A stretch of DNA of 64,000 bases. Source: Xestospongia muta (Eukaryota; Porifera; Demospongiae; Haplosclerida; Petrosiidae). Both the position numbers and the translations under genes were made by a program. Positions 20,820-31,124 of this stretch are shown in pieces (positions within the stretch are counted from its first letter, which is position 1; each line of letters begins with the position of its first letter). A model generated the notes under the pieces. That model was not told the DNA's origin. It worked only from the letters and a program-made list of their open reading frames with translations, and searched no databases. The stretch covers positions 32,685,245 to 32,749,244 of the forward strand of contig OY848917.1 in assembly GCA_963693285.1 (NCBI GenBank), given 5' to 3'.

Positions 20820-21012
20820 GCACAGTAAACATGGTATATGCAATATTATATAGTGTTTACAATTTACAGTATGCACTGTAAATTTGGTACACAATATTGT
20901 GCATACCATATATACTGCATATACTATGTATCCTGTAAATATTGTGTTTACCATGTATACTGTATTATACATAGTATAGCCAGTATATCATGTATACACA
21001 GTATACATAAAT
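20820..21012. repeat. Degenerate palindromic/tandem TATAC-TGTA repeat
   Basis: Variants of accatgtatactgta and tactgcatatactatg alternate on both strands, producing a periodic low-complexity frame rich in Tyr, Cys and His that is not a gene. Confidence 0.6.
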
Positions 21013-21137
21013 TGTACTTAAAGTGTCATTTATGTTTTCAATAATTAAGTTATGTGTGCAACAATATAATCAAACTGTATCATTCAAATACTACCAGAAA
21101 ACGTTTAACCAAAAACAAAGTTGTATCAAATTATAAT

Positions 21138-21805
21138 TTATTTCACATAGATCTTACACAGGGCTATAGCTACAACACAATGTTCATCACAAAGACAGAT
21201 CCTTATTTCAATGTAGTCATAAGTCAAGTAACTAATCTTATAAAATCAAGGTATACCCAGTACATTGACAACAGGCACTTTCTATACCACTACATTAATG
21301 GCCATCCCACAGTGGATCATTAGCATACAATATACCTACTACTCATTAGTTTGGACTTCCAGACTTACAGTAATATCACTACCAACAAATGCAGGGCCTA
21401 AATCATTTCCCAAAAACTAGTAGCTTGCTTAATTACATGCAAAGTGCAGCAATCGTTTTGTTGTAATAATTTCAATTGACTCATAATACCTCAGCATTTG
21501 TGTGTATTTTGCTTGTTGCTTTAAGAATTAAAAGTTTTGAGTAAGTTCATTTTTTGTGTTGGAATTACATCAACATTTACTTTGTTTTCCAAGAAATTTT
21601 GTGAAAGAATATTGACTTTTAACAGTATATTTTTATGAAATCATTCAATCAATCACTTTGATGAAATCTCATAACCTCAGATGGTTTTGGGTAGAAATGT
21701 TATTCCTACACATCAACGTCTACTACTATCAGGTTGACCACATGTTTGAACACTGTTTTTACTATACTGTCTGAATTCAACAGGACATTTCTCACTGATA
21801 TCTGT
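21138..21805 (-). pseudogene. Second, heavily decayed copy of the secreted cysteine-rich gene
   Basis: The C-terminal part (21138-21380) parallels 18841-19110 base by base (tttcacatagatct.a, ggccatcccacagtggatc). A separate piece at about 21690-21805 reads EKCPVEFRQYSKNSVQTCGQ, matching the middle of the first copy. Between them, 21400-21680 is unrelated sequence that replaces the central domain. Numerous stops are present. Confidence 0.65.
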
Positions 21806-21817
21806 TGTATATACAAA

Positions 21818-22910
21818 AACAATAGAGAGTGAACATAATGACAAAATTACATTCAATACAATTAAAATTTACTTTACATTATATATCACTTACTTTCTAA
21901 TATATTGTAAATGACATATTCAGATCACAAATAATGACAACACAATAAACGTGGTAACAAAAAAACAGTAGAGTGAACAAAATGAAAAAATTACATTCAA
22001 TGCAAACAGAGTTTACATTACAATATATCACACTTACTTGTTATTATATTATAAAGGATACATTCAGATGACAAGTAATGACAACACCATAAATGTGGAA
22101 ACAAAAGCAATAGAGTGAATAAAATCACAAAATTGCATTCAACACACATAAAATTTACATTACAATACATCACATTTACATGCTATTATATTATAAAGGA
22201 CACATTTAGATGATAAGTAATGACAGCACCAAAAATGTGGAAACAAAAAACAATTGAGAGTGCACAAAATGACAAAATTGCATTCGATACACTTAAAATT
22301 TACAATACATTATATATTAATTACTTCCTATTATATTGTAAATGACACATTCAGATCACAAGTAATGAGAACACCATAATTGTGGTAACAAAAAAACAAT
22401 AGAGTGAACAAAATGACAAAGTTACATTTACACTTAGAATTTACATTACAATATATCACAATTACAACCTATTATAATGTAAAGGACACATTCAGATGAC
22501 AAGTAATGACAGCACTATAAAAGTGGTAACAAAACACAATAGAGAGTACGAAAAAGGACAAAATTGTATTCAATACACTTAAAATTTACAATACATTATA
22601 TATTACTTACTTCCTATAATATTGTAAATGACACATTCAGATCACAAATAATGACAACACAATAAACGTGGTAACAAAAAACCAGTAGATTAAACAAAAT
22701 CACAAAATTACATTCAATACACATAGAAATTGCATTACAATATATCACACTTACATGCTATTATACTGTGATGACACATTCAGGTGACAAGTAATGACAA
22801 CACCATAAATGTGGTAACAAAAGAAATAGAGTGAAAAATGACAAAATTGCATTCAATACACATAAAATTTACATTACAATATATCATACTTACATTGTCT
22901 TATGAGTGGT
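21818..22910. repeat. Tandem repeat, about 8 copies of a ~143-bp unit
   Basis: Units begin at about 21822, 21968, 22108, 22252, 22399, 22538, 22684 and 22826 (spacings 146, 140, 144, 147, 139, 146, 142). Each contains tagagtgaacaaaatgacaa, acattacaatatatcac and gtaatgacaacaccataa-type words. Two subtypes, with tcagatcacaa or cagatgacaag, alternate irregularly. Units 1 and 6 are almost identical in that segment. Confidence 0.85.
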
Positions 22911-24381
22911 GAGCCTGAGGTCATGAACTATATATACTAGTAGAATTTGTCAGTATTTATATAGATAGCTACATGCATGTTATTAATCTATATCTTGGCT
23001 TTATTTGTATTAAGTATAGACTGATCATTGTATTTAACAGTCCATACTGACATAGTAGTACAGAATGTGAAGTTTGAATCTATATATAGGGCAATAGATG
23101 AAATAGTTTCTTTCATATCTTCATATGACATGGACTAAGATAAAACAAATTGTTGAATGTATTTGTGGTTGTTAGCTCCCTTCTGATAGTGGCTTTAGAT
23201 ACAAAAAATCTATTGATAACAGCAAAAGCATATTTCACACCTTTCTTGCATGGTACCAGGTATGTACTAAGGTCTTCTTTTTTTACTTTGCATTTTTCCC
23301 ACCAATAGATGACACATGTCATTTTGCTGGAAGATCATTTTTAACTACATCAGTTTTAAAAGTTCATTCAGGACCTTGGCTTCATAGTCATTAATGTATA
23401 CAAATCCACTGCATTCTTCATTACTTTGGAAGAACAAGTATTTGTAACATTTGCTATAGCATGTCATTATACTAGTATATTAATGATATTATATACTGTT
23501 TTATATTACACTAGTTACTTACCATAGCTGAAGTTGAGGGTGCCTCATAGTGTGCAAATTATAAATGTTATAAATATCTTTACATTTGTGTACTTCAATG
23601 TACTCACTCCATTTGTTATCATATTTTTAATTTGGAACAAAAGTTCATTTAATAGCTTGAGTTTACTTTTTAGGTGAGTTTTCCACATGCAGATTTGAGA
23701 ATATTGTGAATAATGTAAACTTCCATTCTATTGAGACATAGCTTGGCCTATCTTTTATTAACTCAATCAATTTGTCTCTCTCTCTCTCCCTAAATATATG
23801 CTAGCCATTGAATTCATCTATCTATTTTATATGCATCCATCTATACATTATCATAGCATCCATTAACTTAATATTAAATTTTTTTATCCATCTATTTAGT
23901 ACGGCACTTGTATCATCTGTAATTAATCAATTTATTCATTTGTATTATTTTGTCTTTTAACAAGAAATTATGGACACCATTTGTATCAAAATACAAAACT
24001 TTTATATATTATATAATGATGTGCTGAGGAGAATGTACTTGATAGTTTTCATTATTTGTATAGTGTCATTATTAATGCACCATTGAAAAGTGTATTACAT
24101 CATTTTAATGATTTAAAACTATTATAATTGTTAATTTTTCATTTGCTTGAATCGTTACAACTTTTATCACTACGTATGTCAATAAATGTGATGTTATAGT
24201 CAGTAAGGATACGTTACCAATACTTATAAAGTAGATACTTAGTTCTATACATTCACATGTAGTATCCTACATTTACTAATGAGACTTGCAACACAATAAA
24301 TGCGGAAGTTGTCGTAATACTAATAGTTAGTAAATTTTAACCCTTACTTATTCAATTTACGTTTGACTGCTCAGAGAAGGT
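22911..24381. other. Intergenic, nothing recognised
   Basis: AT-rich DNA with CT runs (near 23777) but no supported gene. Confidence 0.4.
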
Positions 24382-24436
24382 ATGTCTTGTTTTGTGAAAG
24401 GAGGTCATCATGATAAGAGTTTGAATCAACTATTTG
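24382..24436 (+). CDS. Possible first coding exon
   Basis: An ATG opens 18 codons (MSCFVKGGHHDKSLNQLF) ending at a good donor, G|gtaagt. No downstream exon in phase could be identified, so this remains a candidate only. Confidence 0.25.
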
Positions 24437-24711
24437 GTAAGTTTAAATGTTGTGTATGTAAACATTTGATTAATATTTCGTGTATTAGTCTAGTGTATTA
24501 GTTAATTTAAGGTGATTATTAAATAGTGAGGGTGGGTTAGTCTAGCATTGCTGTCCCTTAGAGAGGAAGGGTCTGGAGACAAACACATATAGGATTCATA
24601 CAACCTACAAAAATCTTGCAGACCACAGAAATGCCTCATACATACAAGGTCCTCCTTTCACTTAATACCTAGTCCATGTTGGTTGACAATGACTAATAAA
24701 GGCCTTGAAGT

Positions 24712-25195
24712 TACCGTAGTTCCCTGAGTAAGTGCCCACCTCCATATTTTTGTCCTTGGAGGAAAACGTCAATTCCCTGAGCAAGCACCCACCTCCATCC
24801 TACCCTCTTAGATTTATAGTTATTGTGGCTATTATCATGTGTTGAGCAAAGAGAAATAAGTTAGGCTAGCAATTTTCTAAGTTTAGACGTTATAGTTTTG
24901 TTGTCTATTGTTCCATTTAGGATTGAAAAGGTCAGCTCACAAGGCACTTCTAAACCGCCCTGGTCAATGGAGGATCTTCTCCTTTTGTCCTTGACAGTAC
25001 AGCATATGGTTCCTGTAATTAACTAGTACTGGCTCTGTCATGTACTTGTCGTGTACTGTTTTTAGTTTCAATTACCATAGTTCCCCAAGTAAGCACCCAT
25101 GGGTGCTTACAGTTCATTTGGAATTTGAAAGGGGTGGGTGCTTACATGTGATTTTTCAAAAGTGACTTCCAATAAGTGCCCACTTATGAATAATT
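24712..25195. mobile_element. MITE-like cluster with GTAAGCACCCA ends
   Basis: The word accgtagttccctgagtaag and close variants (ttccctgagcaagcaccc, accatagttccccaagtaag) occur at 24714, 24773 and 25074. Inverted versions are at 25100 and 25135. A perfect 22-bp palindrome is centred at 25099/25100. Repeated ends in both orientations suggest overlapping copies of one non-autonomous DNA transposon. A clear pair of element boundaries is not resolved. Confidence 0.5.
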
Positions 25196-26071
25196 AATTA
25201 AGTATGAGAGATTCTATTTGACCACAACCAATGCATATCACAACTGCCATTTTGCATTTTTCTGCCTCTTAACACATGGTCAGGTCCAAGAATGCTCTAC
25301 CCCATCCCCGTTTTTGCTATACAAGTTCTATATGTACTTGTCCCCTTACCCTTTCTCTCTAACTTACCTTCTTTCTAACAAAAAAATAATGCTAAAAACT
25401 GTATTACTGACAGTAGCTGAGTTATACAGTAAAGGGTTACATTTATTAGTTATTGACTTCATAACTTACTAGTACAAATAGACATTCTGACTGAGTAGTA
25501 GGAACAAAAAAGTGAATATTATTTAAGTTATTATTACTAGATATATAATGTAGTGACATATACATGTACTTACATGACTTATTACATTACTGTATATATA
25601 GTAATTATTATTAATGTGTTATAATATCCTTCTAGTTAAACCAGTCCAACTGTCTGATTATTAGAAACAACTCACTACTAGTCATAAATAGTTACAGAGA
25701 CAATAATATCAATGAAAGAGACTATATCATGATTACATGGAGAGGAGTCATTACTAGATACATCAGTATGTCTACCAGTTAATAGTTCACAAGGTAAGAT
25801 ATACATATACATATATATGACCTTGTGTATTGACATATTACTACTAGTTATAATATAGATTGTCAATATAGACAAAGTCTATTTTATATCTACTTGACAA
25901 TGTTTTGTCCTACCAAACTTACCCACTATATGATAATACATAGTGTCATTGTAATGAGTTTACTTTATAATAGAGGTCATTATAACAGTAGTATCACTGA
26001 AGATAACTCTATTATTATTAGTTTGTAGTTATACATGTAATATACATGTATACTAGTAGACAAATAATTAC
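25196..26071. other. Intergenic, nothing recognised
   Basis: AT-rich sequence without a supported gene. Confidence 0.4.
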
Positions 26072-26184
26072 TATAGTTTGATGTTCTCTTATATTGTTCT
26101 CTTTCAGATCATTATCTCTCATATCATCATTGTCTCCATCCATCCACTCATCTTCTCTGAACTCTTTTAGTCTATCAGCTAAAG
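26072..26184 (-). CDS. Possible internal exon, acidic helical segment
   Basis: On the minus strand, acceptor cttatag opens 37 codons without stop (LADRLKEFREDEWMDGDNDD, then MRDNDLKENNIREHQTI) to a donor-like ata|gtaatt. Charged, helix-prone composition and fitting splice sites suggest coding. Neighbouring exons are not identified. Confidence 0.35.
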
Positions 26185-26399
26185 CTATAAGTTAAGATGG
26201 TAGACACACCCACTGATAATCTATTGATGCACCATCACAACAAAGGAAGACCAGATAATAAGACTTTATTTTAAGATAAGGAGTTATAAAGAGGTCAGTT
26301 ATTATAATTAGTGTTATGGCTAGCTCACAATATAGCACAGAGCCTTCTACATCAATATATAAACATGTAACACTTGACATAACACATCACAACACAAAG

Positions 26400-26560
26400 A
26401 TAGACTAGAGTTCTATTTGTACATTGCTTATGTTGTGTCCAACCAATCAGATTGCCAAACCAAACATGTCTACATCTGCCGGTAGACAATTGAACCTTTG
26501 ACATCCTCAGGTATCTGAAGTAGTACTCTGTGTTAGAAAGGTGCATTTCTCAGAGGAAAT
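26400..26560 (-). pseudogene. Possible Harbinger-type transposase fragment
   Basis: Reads HLSNTEYYFRYLRMSKVQLS. The YYFRYLRMS pattern resembles the conserved segment near the N-terminus of PIF/Harbinger transposases (F..Y.RMS...F). No catalytic region follows. It could be chance. Confidence 0.25.
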
Positions 26561-27457
26561 TGTAGTATTCTCCCTGTTGTCTATGAAGAGTTAATATAGT
26601 GTGTACCCACAAGCTTCTCTTTCTATTTCTTTGCCTCCTTCTCAAGAACACATTATAATATACCATATAGTTAAAGCCAAGTATGAAATTTAAACCATAG
26701 TTGGGTGTGGTCTCCTAGACATTTTAATATAGTGTGTGGATAGATGTACAGGAGAAGTATATTTCAATATGTGTGGTCATATGAGACTATAAAGTATGTC
26801 CAGTCATGTCTGTCTACAATACTCCTGTTTCTTACCAGTCTCACTTATTCAGACTATCTTATAAACATGTAATCCACATATCATGTATTATAAACACTCA
26901 ACTAGAACACAAAACATAATTAGTAACCACACCCCATAAAAAGTTCCCCTGTAATTACACGAAATATCTTGTTTATTGACCAGTCATAAAATTGGTACCC
27001 CTCAAACTATACTGTACTATACAGTAATGTGTATTGTAAATATAAAAATATAAGTAACAGTTCAATTATGTTATCCCATCATTGATCTTAGTACATATTC
27101 ATATAGTGACTGTAGGTGTCCATATTACAATATCTAGTCTGTTTATCACATCATGTATATTATTATATATTCATAGTTACTGTGGGTGTTCATATATGTT
27201 TATTACTAGTCACAAGATCTATGAATATCATGTTGAATGTTAATTACTTGTTTACAGTAAAATCAAACTTGTCATTGACTTGATAAATTATAAGAATATG
27301 ATTTCTGATTATGAACAGTTTGATTTTAAAATAAAATGAACAAGTAAATAAAAACACACAATAAATATAAATGTTAGTTTGGTACAATCAATAGAAACAA
27401 GATAAAAGAGACAACAGTTGCATTATTGTTAATATTGATTGTTTTGTGTTCTAGAGT

Positions 27458-27769
27458 CTAGTGACTCTCACAGAGGTGTGGCCAGACCTCCTAGTAGTTC
27501 ATCCTTAATCAAGACAAACTGGTATGACAACAATTGACAATCATAATTTTAAATAATATTTTATTCTATGCTTAGAAACACATCCTAAGATGCATCACCT
27601 TCAACAAGACCTTGCCCCCATTAAATACAAATGGAGACAGCTTGGTGAAGACTTAGAGATATCTCATAGTACAATACAATCTATAAACACAAATCCTCAA
27701 TATGATGACACTCTCAAGTTAACAAGAAACTTCAGACCTAGATTTATACCAACAAACGATCTAATATAA
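27458..27769 (+). pseudogene. Death-domain gene relic
   Basis: An exon-like piece (27465-27522, ESSDSHRGVARPPSSSSLIK) is followed by a death-domain exon from 27586 with acceptor cttag: HLQQDLAPIKYKWRQLGEDL, EISHSTIQSINTNPQYDD. Beyond KLT the frame is lost relative to the exon at 12579 (the expected QTWIDTKPSD is frameshifted) and it stops at 27769. It is a truncated paralogue of the death domain above. Confidence 0.65.
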
Positions 27770-27989
27770 TGTCAAATTAAAAATATCACACAACATTTAC
27801 TGTTTGGTCTCTATGTTGTTTTGTTATTACCACTCCTTACTTTTATATATTAATTTTGTTAATACTTTTTGCCATTTTGTTAGAATAAATGTGATTTTTC
27901 AAATATAAACATACTAGAGAACTATTAACATGTAACCATAATATTTACATTACTTTGCATAATATGGACTACCACAAGTTATAATACAA

Positions 27990-28170
27990 AAACAGATTTA
28001 AAATGACCTGTTGGAGACTTGACGTTAGTTGCCTTTTGAGACTAAGAATGTGTTTGAGACTGAGTACTAGAGGGTACACTATTATACCAATGATTAATAT
28101 AAAAGATAACAGACAAACTGACCTGATGGAGACTTGACTTTAGTTGCCTTTTGAGGCTAAGAAATGTTTT
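27990..28170. repeat. Direct duplication, about 50 bp, spaced 109 bp
   Basis: gacctgttggagacttgac...gttgccttttgag (28009) recurs as gacctgatggagacttgac... (28118). No gene is seen in 27770-28500. Confidence 0.6.
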
Positions 28171-28509
28171 AATTTTCTTTTGAGTTATTTTGCTATTCCA
28201 TACATTTCTGTTGTTATCTCACAAATATATAACACTGTATGATGATGAAAGTGATAAGGCAGAGATGGGTATAAAATGACATAGTTACTGTATACATTAG
28301 CCACAAGTACAGATACTATCTATTATACTACTAATTGACGTTATAACTCGTAACTCATCAACCAAATATTAATACTGGCATCATGTTAGTGCTATATTTT
28401 TATACAGTGGCTCACACTACAATATACTACACTATGAGTAATTCACATGTAAATTGTGCCATTATTGTAACACAAAAGTAACACAGAAATAATGCAGAAT
28501 AACAAAGAG

Positions 28510-29512
28510 GTTTTACCCAGGAGGTACTATTGGAGCTGTTCCGTCTGAGAATTGAATTGATGTTATGGTTTGTCCACTTTGTCTTTTAAGAAAATAGGAA
28601 GTGTCTACTTCCACATTATGTTGTTAAGATAAACTCTGACCACTATAGGCTGAGCCTTTCCATGTATGGTATGAGGTGGTATATGTCTGCATTCCAGTTT
28701 GTGTCAGAAGTGGTTTCAGGAGGAGGGGTAATCTTTAACACTGTCGGTTTTTCCTATACAAGGTTCTGCTACCAACGAGCACGAGAGTCCATTGGCTTAG
28801 TCTTGTACACACACTACAATTTTGCGATGTTTCCAGTTGTGCCACAGAAAGGAGAGTCCACTGGTACCAGATGGAAACGGCAAACGTTAGGCGAGTGATT
28901 TACTCTACACCTGTAGTATGATGTAAGCTTCGACTTTTGAGAATACAACGTAACTCTTGTATTGTATGATCGGCAGACGGGTTAGTCAGGAGACCTTGTA
29001 CAACTTTGGCTACAGTCTCCATGTCCTAAGGTAGCTATTTCGAAAGCTCTTTTACATGTGAGTTCAGTTTCTTGTAATAAATGTGTCTCTAAATATGAAT
29101 TCGGTCGTCACTAACTCCGCGGACAAGCCTCTCTCGAATCATGTTATTTAAACTTTCTCCAAAGCTTTGAGTGCTGCTATGTAGCCACTGACTCTAACTG
29201 ATAACATTCTTAAATTACGAAATTTGTATCTCTGTATGATAAACAAACGCTTCGAGTTGTAGTGTGTTTTCAGCCAACTGGTCAAACCCAGTTGTGTTTA
29301 ATTTGCAGTCTGAATTATACTATTTAAGAGTTGATATGTGGTCTGGCTGCAAACAGTTAGCAGAATCGACCTTTCCTTCTCGGTGTTCATTATATCATTC
29401 ACTGAAAAGTAGTTATCTACGATTACCATCTTTTCAATGTAGAGTTGAATAACAGGTTTCCCATGAGTTGCTATCTCTGATGGATCAGTTTCATCTTGTC
29501 GCTAAATATGCA
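28510..29512 (-). pseudogene. Decayed Ty3/Gypsy-type retrotransposon gag (with start of protease)
   Basis: On the minus strand, broken frames give in order ERSILLTVCSQTTYQLLNSI, HYNSKRLFIIQRYKF, VSGYIAALKAL, NNMIRERLVRGVSDDRI, ETELTCKRAFEIAT, METVAKVVQGL, then a CCHC-like zinc knuckle pair (CYRCRVNHSPNVCRF, FCGTTGNIAKL). At the 3' side there is a weak protease-like start (PIVVRVYLNN). This is the standard gag order of Gypsy-type elements: capsid, nucleocapsid, protease. Many stops and shifts show it is long dead. LTRs are not identified. Its higher GC than the surroundings also marks it as inserted. Confidence 0.7.
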
Positions 29513-29689
29513 GTAAATTAACTGAGCTAACATACTTGTATATTAAATCAACACAACTTACTAAACTTAAGACTAATACTGTATATAAACAAACTCAAAC
29601 AATTATTTAAATACACAAAATGTCAAAGGGGTTCACACCACAACATACAATATTAAGTCCAAAGTTCACCATATTTTTCAATTCAACAT

Positions 29690-30015
29690 GTCAATTTCAT
29701 CTGCTGTCAGACTGGAAACTTTTTTGAGTAATTCTTATTCCTAAAATCCTAAACCATCTTCCTCAACTGTTTACTGTCCAATTTCATTTCTCTCTTGTGA
29801 ATAAACTTCTTGAACATCATCACATATTTAACTGGTTATGCAATTTTTGCTTGTTCACATAACATTGTTTCTGACTATCAACATGGAGTTAGTTACTCTA
29901 CATAAACAGCTCTAATATTGACAACCAGCTCGTGGCTGTCTTATCTTAATTCCAGAAACTCCTTGTTTCTATTTTCTGTCACTTTTATCATCCTCTGTCA
30001 TTATTAAACTCTACA
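29690..30015 (+). pseudogene. Decayed LINE reverse-transcriptase fragment
   Basis: Broken frames show the end of a LPSDWK-like motif, a PISLL-like motif (CPISFLS), VNKLLEHH and NWLCNFC, then DYQHGV. These correspond to the N-terminal finger motifs of CR1/L2-type reverse transcriptases, like the intact versions at 42257 and 54009. No catalytic FADD box remains. Confidence 0.55.
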
Positions 30016-30379
30016 AATGTCATGTTATTCCCTAACTTACTACTCATACATATTAATTAAGTACTTATATCCATTCATAATAAGAGGAGGGGAATCTATA
30101 GTTGTAGAAGTGAACTCTATTACATCAAGTAGACAACTGAATGATATCTTTGTTCCATTAGAGACTATATTAATTTATATATTGTATCAATGAGGAAGGT
30201 TTCCAATTAGTTTAACTAAATATCATATTCATGATAGGATGAAGAGATAAGAAATGTTATAGTAACACATTATAAACTCAGGTATACAAGTACTATAATA
30301 CTATTATTTTACACCTTTGGTATGTATAAGGGGAGCGGCAAGACACAGAGCTCTAACACATTTAGCTTATATTGAGAAA

Positions 30380-30830
30380 CATAGGAGGCTGAAGGGAGGG
30401 GGGGGGGGGCTGGAGGGGCTAGTGCCCTCCCAATATTTAGAAAGAGGGGGCTCAGCCCCTCCAAATTTTTATTGCTTGCTACTTACCCACAAAAAAAATC
30501 TAAGTTAATCTTATTGGTGTTGATGAAACTGTCAAAACTTTTGACATATTTGCAGGCCACAATGAGGAAAAACGGCTTAACAATTGTCTGGTCCTTCATG
30601 TACACAAATACATAACTAATAAGTGTGATCTTGTTGAAATAGCTAAGGAATTTGTTATGGTAAATGATGAGTAAAGGAAATACTTTGGTACATTTTAAAT
30701 TAATGTTGGTAATACTGATTGTGATTATATCAAACATACTTTCTGGATTATGGGTACATTCGTGTCTGCATATTCATCACATAGTTATGGTGTGAGCCCC
30801 CCCAAAATATAAGTGCCTCATCCGCCAATG
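30380..30830. mobile_element. Non-autonomous hAT-like element, 451 bp
   Basis: Left end CATAGGAGGCTGAAG and right end (reverse complement CATTGGCGGATGAGG) match at 11 of 15 positions. Both sides are flanked by AGAAA (30375-30379 and 30831-30835). A G-run and a GGCTCAGCCCCTCC-type segment lie near the left end. TIR start and 5-bp duplication agree with the autonomous-type element at 43412. Confidence 0.6.
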
Positions 30831-31100
30831 AGAAAGATATATTTGTTGTATGTCCTATCACCACAATACAGCAACATCTCATCTTAGTTTCATCCTCAAT
30901 CAAGACAACTTAGTACATCAACTATCATACTGTACATGTCCACTAATGCTTCATCTTGTTTCTGAACATCAGATGACATCCTTGCACCATTATTTGATCA
31001 AATTCCTTTTGACAAGTAGCAGTTAATGATGTATAATTAGCAATTAACACTTTTAGGTCAAGAGGTTTCTTCCGAGAAAGAAGGCGAGTACTAAAAGATA

Positions 31101-31124
31101 ATGACTGTGCCATCTAAAGAACTT
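31101..31124 (+). CDS. First coding exon of the large ankyrin gene
   Basis: ATG opens MTVPSKEL and runs into a strong donor, gtaagt, in phase 0. The next exon with matching phase is at 31394. Short ATG exons before ankyrin exons are common, and the phase fit supports the start. An alternative is that this belongs to a longer upstream exon, but stops occur in frame just before it. Confidence 0.5.

Noticed and set aside
20838..21044. Tyr/Cys-rich small ORF
   Set aside because: It arises from a degenerate TATAC/TGTA repeat with the same periodicity at DNA level.
21818..22910. CRISPR-like array
   Set aside because: Units of about 143 bp are contiguous with no unique spacers, and the context is an animal genome. 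It is a satellite.
29014..29040. LSU rRNA-like motif gtcctaaggtagc
   Set aside because: The 13-base match to the conserved 23S/28S helix is isolated; flanking sequence is not rRNA. The region reads as decayed gag on the minus strand, so chance similarity is more likely than a rRNA or mitochondrial insert.
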